Positions 16,721 through 23,479 of a stretch of 30,236 nt of DNA are shown here, piece by piece. Positions within the stretch are counted from its first letter, which is position 1, and every line of letters begins with the position of its first letter. The notes below the pieces were generated by a model. The model worked only from the letters and a program-made list of their open reading frames with translations. It was not told the DNA's origin and ran no database searches. The stretch is taken from assembly GCA_017508315.1 (NCBI GenBank), contig JAFVZE010000099.1:1-30236 (forward strand), given 5' to 3'. Position numbers and translations under genes: made by a program. The DNA is from Kiritimatiellia bacterium. Lineage in GTDB: Bacteria; Verrucomicrobiota; Kiritimatiellia; RFP12; UBA1067.

Positions 16721-17337
16721 AAAAACTGCGCATACTCATCGCCGACGACCACGCGATCGTCCGCTTCGGCATCTCGACACTCATCAATTCGACCGGCGAC
16801 ATGGAAGTGACCGCCATGGCATCGAACGGTGAAGAAGCGGTGGAGACGGCCCGCCGACTCGCTCCCGATATCGTTATCATGGACCTCATGATGCTGAAGA
16901 AAGACGGTATCGCCGCCACCCAGGAAATCAAAGAGTCGCTCCCGGAGACGAAAATCCTTCTTCTGACCACATTCAGCACTTCCGACGGAATCGCGGCCGC
17001 GCTCAAGGCGGGAGCATCCGGGGCGATACTGAAATCGTCCGAAAACGACGAACTTATCTCGGCGCTCCGGCGGATAGCCGCAGGCGAAAGCGTAATCTCG
17101 GATGAAGTTGCCGACCTCCTCTGCTGCGATCCGCCGCTGCCGCCGCTCTCGCACAGACAGATACAGATCCTTGAGGAGATGGCCAAAGGCCGCTCCAGCA
17201 AGGAGATTGCCGACAAACTCAAACTGCAGAAGGACAGCGTCGACAAATATGTTCACAATCTGATGCGGAAAATCAACGCCTCCTCACGCACGGAAGCCGT
17301 CGCCATTGCGCTGAAAAAGCGGCTGCTCGATATTTGA
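16717..17337 (+). CDS. LuxR/NarL-family response regulator (module A)
   Basis: 206 aa. The receiver domain (1-122) has the acid pair D10-D11, phospho-acceptor D56, T84 and K106. The usual proline after the MDLMM stretch is Leu here (LMMLKKDG). A linker leads to a LuxR-type helix-turn-helix (~144-206; LSHRQIQILEEMAKGRSSKEIA). ATG 16717 lies inside the kinase stop (ATGA), so the two are translationally coupled; AAAAAAGAA ahead is only a poor ribosome site. The likely target is the promoter of the divergent enzyme operon 14528-407, and possibly its own. The gene ends in a convergent 133-bp gap facing operon B, in which I see no convincing terminator. Confidence 0.9.
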   Translation: MKKLRILIADDHAIVRFGISTLINSTGDMEVTAMASNGEEAVETARRLAPDIVIMDLMMLKKDGIAATQEIKESLPETKILLLTTFSTSDGIAAALKAGASGAILKSSENDELISALRRIAAGESVISDEVADLLCCDPPLPPLSHRQIQILEEMAKGRSSKEIADKLKLQKDSVDKYVHNLMRKINASSRTEAVAIALKKRLLDI

Positions 17338-17470
17338 CCCCGGGAATTCATGGCATAAGGTTTTTGGGATGTACCCCCGCTGGGCCGTATTTCAAAGCTT
17401 CAAAGATCCATATATTTCATAACTGCAGAGCGCAACATGAAATGAAAAACCAGAAAGCCAAGGACTGAAA

Positions 17471-20248
17471 TTATCGGTTCAGAAGATTCTGGACGGCTTC
17501 GACCTTGCGTCTAGTCACGTCCGCCGAATCGGCATTGACAGCATCCCAGTCAAGCTCGTTCATCGCGGATTGCAGTTCCGGCGAAATTGCGCCGTCTTCG
17601 CGCAGCAGCCGTATCTTCTCCCAGTCTTCGATCGAATCACGCAGAATCTCCCAGCGCGGAGAGGCAAGCGCTCCGGGATAGAGAAGCTGCACTTCGCCCG
17701 CAGGCATCGAGGCCAGATCGCCCCCGGTATAGTTCCACGGATCCTTCTGCCAGAGAAACGCCGCCCAGCGCAGGAATCCGTCATATTCCTTCGCCCCCGC
17801 GTACAGCCCGATCCATGCCGTTTCCGCCAAAGGGCTCTCAAGCCACGTATTCGGCTTCTGCGGCTCGGTACACACGTAAAAAGTGGTAATCTGCCCGCGT
17901 TCACGGCGCTTGGCGCGGAACGAATCGTACGCGGCATTGAAAATGTTCGTGATGCCGTGTCCGCCCTTCCAGAGGATCTGCGACATCACATCGACGTCCG
18001 GATCGATCTCTTTGTACCGCATCGGATCAACATTGGACGCGAGCGCAAACTTGAGCTTGGGTGCGACCCGCCGGAGAAACTCCCGCACGACCTTCAGCCG
18101 CTCCGGCGCAACTTCGTCGATCGCGATATAGGCTTCGTCAAGCCACCCCTTCTCCTCCAAATGCTTCTGAAGTTGGACGAGCAGCGGCGTAAGGAACTGC
18201 TCGTATGCCTTGCTGCCCTCATAAAGCTCAAGCGCGCGGCGCTCACCGGTCGCGCCGTCGGTGTAGTAGAAAATATGCTTTGAATTGAACTTCACGACCG
18301 TATAGCAGTGAATCTGCGGCCCGAGACCGCATTTCTTCGCGAACTCAACATAACGGTCGAAAAGCGTAAAGTCGGCAACATAACCGCGCTTCGGTTTATA
18401 CACGTAATCGACCATGCTGCGGATCTCGCCGCCGTTGGGGCTGTAAGACTCTCCCCAGGGCAGATCTACTATAGAAGTGAGAATCACGCGTTGTCCGGCG
18501 CGGGCAAGCTCGCGATAGACTGGTTGAAGCCGGGCGAAGTGCTCCTCTGAAAAAGGCTTGACGCGGTAATAGTCGGAAACGCTCCACGGATGCTGCCAGA
18601 GATCCAGAAAGAATCTGCGGTCCTTGTACGCGGGAAGCGTGCGATCGACGACTCTAAAATCTATTTTGAAGCTGAATCTCCCCGCCTCCCCGGCGACGGA
18701 GGCTTCGCCGCGGTAAACGCCGCCGGCCGCATTTAGCGGCACATCGAATGTAAGCCACACGACCCGATAGCCTTCCGCCGGCCAGCGGTCAGCTTCTGGA
18801 TCGAGACAGTCTCCGACAAGCATATACTTCATGCGATCCGGGCGGTACTGCGTATGCACCGTGCGCATGAAACGCGCCGAAAACGCGTTTTCAGGCAGGC
18901 GTGCGCCGTCCGCCGCCGCCAGCGGCGATGCTGAAAACTTAAGTTCCCCCTGATCGGCGTCGCTCCAAACAACCACCTGCGCGTGAACGCGCTCGCCTTT
19001 CCATCCGACAAGCGACAATCTCGGCTCCGGCGATTCAAATCCCTTGACGTTCGACGGGTAGACGCGGTCGTAAAGACCGAGAACTCGACCATGCAGTCCA
19101 TCCGAAACCGGATTCGTCGCAACCGGCAGACGCGGTGGCGGAGCCTTTCTGCCTGCGGTCTCCTTGAATGGCACCACCGGTTCTCCTGGTTTGCGCCTGA
19201 GGTGCCGATCGGCAAAATCGAGAACCCGCGCCCAGTTCCATGAAGTAAGCTTGTGAGGACCGTCGCGAAGCATAAACCCGACGCAACCTTCGTCGGACCA
19301 GCCGCCCGGCGCCGGATACTGATCGACGGCAAGTCCGCGTTTGCCGTACGCCCGCCAGAGATCGGAAGCGCGTCGGGCGGACTCAAACTCGCCGCGTGGG
19401 CCGGCCCAGTCATCCTTCGAGCCGCTGCCGACATAAACAAGCCTTGGGCATACGAGACGGATGAGATCGTCCGCGTCGTGTTCGAGTTTGTTCGTGCGCG
19501 CGAACCATTTCTGCAGATTGCCGCAGAACCAGAATTTTATCGGTCCAAGCATCCATTCAAGCGGCTCTGCATCCGGCAGATCCATCGACAGCAGTCTGGC
19601 GCCGCCGGTACCCGATCCGTTCGGAACGGCAAGAGCGATGCGTTCGTCCTGCGCCGCGGCCCAGAGCGCGGCCTTGCCGCCGCGGCTATGGCCGATCACA
19701 CCGACTCTGGACGCATCCAGCTCCGGCTGCCGTTCTATCCAGTCCATGACCCGGCTTACGCCCCACGCCCATGCGGCGATAAGCCCCCAATCGTCCGCAC
19801 CGCCCGCACCGTAAATGCGATGTACGCGGTTGGACCAGGTTTCATCGTAGGTATTGAGCGCGACGTCGTTCAGGTTGATGTTGATATAGGCGTATCCGCG
19901 CGAGACTATGTCGTTCGTCGGCGTGTCGGGGAAATGCCAGCGTCCGTCAGGTCGGGTTTCTCCGTGGTAGTGGTCGAGCAGAATGAATGACGGCGCCGGG
20001 TTCTCCGCGCTTGCGCCTTCGGGCAGCACCTTGTTGATGCGTATTTTGATTTCTCCGCCGGCGAAGGAGACGGCATCCTTCTCGAACTTCTGGTCAGAGG
20101 GACGCTCCGGCGCATAACCGAACATCTCGCGCCTGAACCAATCAAGCGTCTCGGCCCGGCCGCCGTTCTCCCATCGACTTTTTAAATCATCCGACGCGGA
20201 TGCTGCCGCCGCAAGCAGCACCGCGGCGCACATCATCAGTCGCTTCAT
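17471..20248 (-). CDS. CE15-like glucuronoyl esterase fused to a GH123-like (DUF4091) glycosidase
   Basis: A 925-aa secreted two-enzyme protein. Signal peptide 1-18. Residues ~20-375 are an alpha/beta hydrolase of the CE15 type: nucleophile S188 and adjacent R189 in GHSRGGKAA, upstream VIG, and GSKDDWAGPRGEF as likely acid loop. CE15 enzymes cut esters of glucuronic acid carboxyls. Residues ~385-925 match DUF4091/GH123: an N-terminal beta-sandwich, then a barrel with the adjacent pair D711-E712 (YIAIDEVAPERL). GH123 hydrolyses beta-GalNAc with help from the substrate N-acetyl group, using such an Asp-Glu pair. GGAG 7 nt before ATG 20248 supports the start. It is the last gene of operon B, 26 nt after the barrel protein. 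Together this points to a glycan with a uronic acid ester and an amino sugar, though each half may differ from its characterised relatives. Confidence 0.8.
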   Translation of the reverse strand: MKRLMMCAAVLLAAAASASDDLKSRWENGGRAETLDWFRREMFGYAPERPSDQKFEKDAVSFAGGEIKIRINKVLPEGASAENPAPSFILLDHYHGETRPDGRWHFPDTPTNDIVSRGYAYININLNDVALNTYDETWSNRVHRIYGAGGADDWGLIAAWAWGVSRVMDWIERQPELDASRVGVIGHSRGGKAALWAAAQDERIALAVPNGSGTGGARLLSMDLPDAEPLEWMLGPIKFWFCGNLQKWFARTNKLEHDADDLIRLVCPRLVYVGSGSKDDWAGPRGEFESARRASDLWRAYGKRGLAVDQYPAPGGWSDEGCVGFMLRDGPHKLTSWNWARVLDFADRHLRRKPGEPVVPFKETAGRKAPPPRLPVATNPVSDGLHGRVLGLYDRVYPSNVKGFESPEPRLSLVGWKGERVHAQVVVWSDADQGELKFSASPLAAADGARLPENAFSARFMRTVHTQYRPDRMKYMLVGDCLDPEADRWPAEGYRVVWLTFDVPLNAAGGVYRGEASVAGEAGRFSFKIDFRVVDRTLPAYKDRRFFLDLWQHPWSVSDYYRVKPFSEEHFARLQPVYRELARAGQRVILTSIVDLPWGESYSPNGGEIRSMVDYVYKPKRGYVADFTLFDRYVEFAKKCGLGPQIHCYTVVKFNSKHIFYYTDGATGERRALELYEGSKAYEQFLTPLLVQLQKHLEEKGWLDEAYIAIDEVAPERLKVVREFLRRVAPKLKFALASNVDPMRYKEIDPDVDVMSQILWKGGHGITNIFNAAYDSFRAKRRERGQITTFYVCTEPQKPNTWLESPLAETAWIGLYAGAKEYDGFLRWAAFLWQKDPWNYTGGDLASMPAGEVQLLYPGALASPRWEILRDSIEDWEKIRLLREDGAISPELQSAMNELDWDAVNADSADVTRRKVEAVQNLLNR

Positions 20249-20274
20249 TTCAGCTCTCCGTTCTCAGTTTAAAA

Positions 20275-21969
20275 TCACTTGCCGTTTCCGGTCCCGGAGA
20301 CGGCGACTTTCGGCGCGTCGTGCACGATCGCCACGTTGTCGTACCAGCATTTCTCTCCCGCATCCAGATTCGCGGAGAGCGTGACGACAAATCCGTCAGC
20401 GCCTTCAGGTATGACAAAACTCCAGTCTGTATGCGCCCATCCGGCGTCGTCGACCTCGTCAGACACCGGAATTGCGATTTTAGCGATGGCGAAATCATTC
20501 GACCCGCCAGCGGTCCAATGGACTCCGGCCGAGACATGGCGCCCCTTCGAAGAGAAGGATAGCCCGAAACGCTCGCCGCTTTTGCAGCCCTGCGGACGGA
20601 TCTTTTTCGAAGAGAGGAGAATACATCCATGCTGTACGTTGCTGGCGACAAGCGAACAGGAGTCCCCGTCTCCGATCGTCGTATCGCATCCGAATGTTCC
20701 GCTGCGGATTCTCTTTCCCTCCCGCTGCCATGAACTATACGGTTCGGGGAGCTGCGCGGATCCGGCACCGGTGCAGGCGGAATTGGCATTGAGAGCCTTT
20801 AACTCTCCGGCTTCCCGGCGATGCCGCAGCACCCGTCCGTAGGCGGCGGGATCCTTGACCGCGAGCAGCGTATCGTGCAGTCCCGGCAGCAGGCTCTCCC
20901 AGTTTTTCTTATCCCCGATCCACCGGCCTTTTTCGCACCACAGCCAGATCATCTCATCCGCCCCCTTCGCCGCCTGACGGAGATTCTCCTCAAGATGTCC
21001 GAGCCGAGAACCGTTTCGCGGCCCCATGTAGAACCAGCTCCCCGGCTGAGCGAATGTATAGGCGTCGAGATAGGCTCCGAAGGAAACCTGCATCTGCGAA
21101 CGGTACTTGCCGCGGTTCTCGGGACTGAGCAGCCAGACGAACTCGCTGCGGCACCAGCATGCCGCTTCAATGAACTGATTGCGGGAGGCTTCGTAGCGGT
21201 ACGCCTCTTCATCGCCGTCTACGAGCACGGCCGTCGGCGGCAGCGCATCGAAAATGCCGTCGATGAAACTCGGCCAGAGATCCTTGCCGCCGCGTTCAAC
21301 TCTCTGCGGCAACAGACGACCGTCTATGTCATAGGAATAACGGTGTACCATCGAGAGGAACCAGTAGGAGAGAATATACGCATCCGGAAACTCCTCGAAC
21401 ACGCCCTGAAACACCTGTCGTGCGCGACGGCGGGCGAACTGCTTGGCCGCAGCGAAATCAATACCGTCCTTTTCATTGAGAAAGTATTGTCGCTGAGCGT
21501 GATAATCCTCCGGATCCATCTGCAGCCCCTTGAATCCGCCGCGCTTGGCGAGCCGGGCGGCCATACGCATATTGTGCGCGATTCGCGCCCACTCAATATC
21601 GTTCGTCCACGCCACGCGCACATGTGGGGAGGGATAGAAGCTCAGCAGACTGTTGGCGAACACCCGGCGGCGCATCACTTCACGGTATTTGGATTCGAGG
21701 GGCGCGAGATCGTCGTAATCCCAGGCCGGATCGTTGAAACTCCACCAGGTGGAGATCCGATTCCCATAGCGCCCTTTCGTCTCTATTGAAAGTATCACAC
21801 CGTCGATAGGAAGTTTGTCATACTCCGCGGCATGCTGCAACAGTTTTTCCGGGGACAACCCGAAAAATTCATGTCCTCCGGCAATAAACCTGTTCGCTCT
21901 TGCCGACGCGGAAGCGCAGGCGGATACGACCACCGTGAATACGGCCAATTGTAAAACCTTGGTGTTCAT
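20275..21969 (-). CDS. Secreted putative TIM-barrel hydrolase with C-terminal jelly-roll, family not recognised
   Basis: 564 aa with a signal peptide (1-24). Residues ~30-375 alternate strand-like and helical stretches like a TIM barrel (LPIDGVILSI, GFKGLQMDPEDYH, AYILSYWFLSM, MIWLWCEKGRW). D152, E154 and D155 in MDPEDY at a strand end are candidate catalytic acids. The C-terminal ~150 residues (from SSWQREGKRIRSG) form a beta-rich domain with WYDNVAI, typical of CBM4/9-like jelly rolls. I cannot assign a glycoside hydrolase family; the fold, export and neighbours suggest a glycan-active enzyme. ATG 21969 is preceded by AAGGAG at a rather long 11 nt. It lies 18 nt after the oxidoreductase gene and 26 nt before the CE15-GH123 gene. 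Confidence 0.6.
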   Translation of the reverse strand: MNTKVLQLAVFTVVVSACASASARANRFIAGGHEFFGLSPEKLLQHAAEYDKLPIDGVILSIETKGRYGNRISTWWSFNDPAWDYDDLAPLESKYREVMRRRVFANSLLSFYPSPHVRVAWTNDIEWARIAHNMRMAARLAKRGGFKGLQMDPEDYHAQRQYFLNEKDGIDFAAAKQFARRRARQVFQGVFEEFPDAYILSYWFLSMVHRYSYDIDGRLLPQRVERGGKDLWPSFIDGIFDALPPTAVLVDGDEEAYRYEASRNQFIEAACWCRSEFVWLLSPENRGKYRSQMQVSFGAYLDAYTFAQPGSWFYMGPRNGSRLGHLEENLRQAAKGADEMIWLWCEKGRWIGDKKNWESLLPGLHDTLLAVKDPAAYGRVLRHRREAGELKALNANSACTGAGSAQLPEPYSSWQREGKRIRSGTFGCDTTIGDGDSCSLVASNVQHGCILLSSKKIRPQGCKSGERFGLSFSSKGRHVSAGVHWTAGGSNDFAIAKIAIPVSDEVDDAGWAHTDWSFVIPEGADGFVVTLSANLDAGEKCWYDNVAIVHDAPKVAVSGTGNGK

Positions 21970-21987
21970 CGTTGCAGAAACTCCTTA

Positions 21988-23421
21988 TCAACCTCTCATT
22001 TCCCTGTCGAGATCAAGACCGAACTCGGCGAGATTCACCTTAAGATCGTACTTGTCGCGGGCGAAGGGCTTCATGAGCCTGTCGTATTCGGCGCTGCCGG
22101 TCGTCTCCCTGCAGGGATCCCAGTCGAGAGAAAACGACTTCCTTCCGCGGCCGAGCTCCATGCACATCTGCCCCAGACAGCACACGGAAGAGGAGCGGTG
22201 GGCGATTTCGGCGGACGTGCAGGTCGCCGAAGGATCGTCGGCGGCGACCGCATCGAGCCAGTCGCTTACGTGCACGTTCATGCTGTCATCGTCCATCTTA
22301 GCGAGTTTTGGCAGAAGCGAGGGTTTGGAAGCCGCAATCGGGCCGAGCATGCCGGGACGGACCCGAGGCTCGGGATCGGACGGCGTAACCTTGGCCGCGC
22401 CGCGTGTGCAGAAGAGCCACTCGCCGTTGACACCGATGAACTTGACGCCGGTCTGATACCTGTCGCAAACGTGAAGATCCGTCCTGCCGCCGTTATAGTA
22501 GAAGTGAAGATCGTAATTGGTGTGGACATTCCAGAGCCTGCCGCCGGAAAGGTCCATCCAATTGCATGTTCCCTCGACTTTCTCAGGACCGGTCAGCTGC
22601 TTGCCGAGACCCCACTGGGCGATATCAAGGTGATGAGCGCCCCAGTTGGTGATCATACCCCAGCCGTAGGGGGCGAGCTGAATCCAACCCGGACGGTCGC
22701 CGATCTTCCTTATGTCCTGACTGTGGCAGCGCGTTTCGTTGTAGGGGACGACCGGCGTCGGACCGAGCCAGGTTTCATAGTCGAAATTGGCGGGAACTTT
22801 CTGCGCTTCGCTGCTGCCGCCGGAACGGTCGATTCCGATACCGACCTCGACTCTGGCGACATCGCCGATGACGCCGGCATTGACGGCGCGGCAGACGCCC
22901 TCGAACTGGTTCCAGCTGCGCTGCTGCGAGGCGATCTGGAAGACTGTTGAGCGCTTCTTGGCGAGATTGGCGAGAAGACGGCTTTCGAGAATCGTCTGGG
23001 TGAAAGGCTTCTGCAGCCAGACCGCCTTGTCGGAGAGGATCGCGCTCGAGGCTATGAGCGCATGCCAGAAGTCAGGCACGCAGATCATGACCGCGTCGAT
23101 GTCCTTGCGGGCGATGAGTTCCTTGTAATCGCGGTATCCGGCGATCTTCGTGCCGTCGTTATACGCCTTCTCGATCATCGACTTGGCGTTGTCGACGCGG
23201 ATCGTGTCGAGATCGCAGACCGCGACGATGCGGGCGATATCCCTGCGCTTGAGGACGCCGGGGATTTCGAAGGACGTGGCGATGCGACCGAGGCCGATGA
23301 CGCCGACGTTGATTTTGTTGTTGGCGGAAAACCTGCGCGCGCATCCGCCGAAAATTACGGGAGCGGCTCCTGCGGCAAGCACGCCGCCGAGAAAGCCGCG
23401 GCGATTCATTTCGAATGTCAT
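21988..23421 (-). CDS. Tat-exported Gfo/Idh/MocA-family oxidoreductase
   Basis: 477 aa. The N-terminus carries a twin-arginine signal (NRRGFLGG, residues 6-13) ending near GGC27, possibly a lipobox. The Rossmann part starts with VGVIGLGRIA (G43-x-G45-xx-A48). K138 in LQKP is the conserved lysine and H263-H264 with D266 (NWGAHHLDIA) hold the catalytic histidine position. The family uses bound NAD(P)(H) on sugars. Export with a prebound cofactor via Tat fits members that oxidise sugars or cleave glycosides by transient oxidation (as in GH109). ATG 23421 has AAGGAG 9 nt upstream, better than ATG 23409. It is second in operon B, 58 nt after the LamG gene, and probably processes the glycan or its released sugars outside the inner membrane. 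Confidence 0.8.
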   Translation of the reverse strand: MTFEMNRRGFLGGVLAAGAAPVIFGGCARRFSANNKINVGVIGLGRIATSFEIPGVLKRRDIARIVAVCDLDTIRVDNAKSMIEKAYNDGTKIAGYRDYKELIARKDIDAVMICVPDFWHALIASSAILSDKAVWLQKPFTQTILESRLLANLAKKRSTVFQIASQQRSWNQFEGVCRAVNAGVIGDVARVEVGIGIDRSGGSSEAQKVPANFDYETWLGPTPVVPYNETRCHSQDIRKIGDRPGWIQLAPYGWGMITNWGAHHLDIAQWGLGKQLTGPEKVEGTCNWMDLSGGRLWNVHTNYDLHFYYNGGRTDLHVCDRYQTGVKFIGVNGEWLFCTRGAAKVTPSDPEPRVRPGMLGPIAASKPSLLPKLAKMDDDSMNVHVSDWLDAVAADDPSATCTSAEIAHRSSSVCCLGQMCMELGRGRKSFSLDWDPCRETTGSAEYDRLMKPFARDKYDLKVNLAEFGLDLDREMRG

Positions 23422-23479
23422 CTTTTTTCTCTCCTTTTCTGGAATATTAGTTTAACGCTTGAATTCGATATTGCCGTCT

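Noticed and set aside
17414..17443. Inverted repeat ATTTCAT/ATGAAAT with a 16-nt loop between convergent genes, and a TTCAAAG direct repeat at 17391-17405
   Set aside because: AT-rich 7-bp stem, long loop and no T-run on either strand; too weak to call a terminator. The direct repeat is short and has no context.
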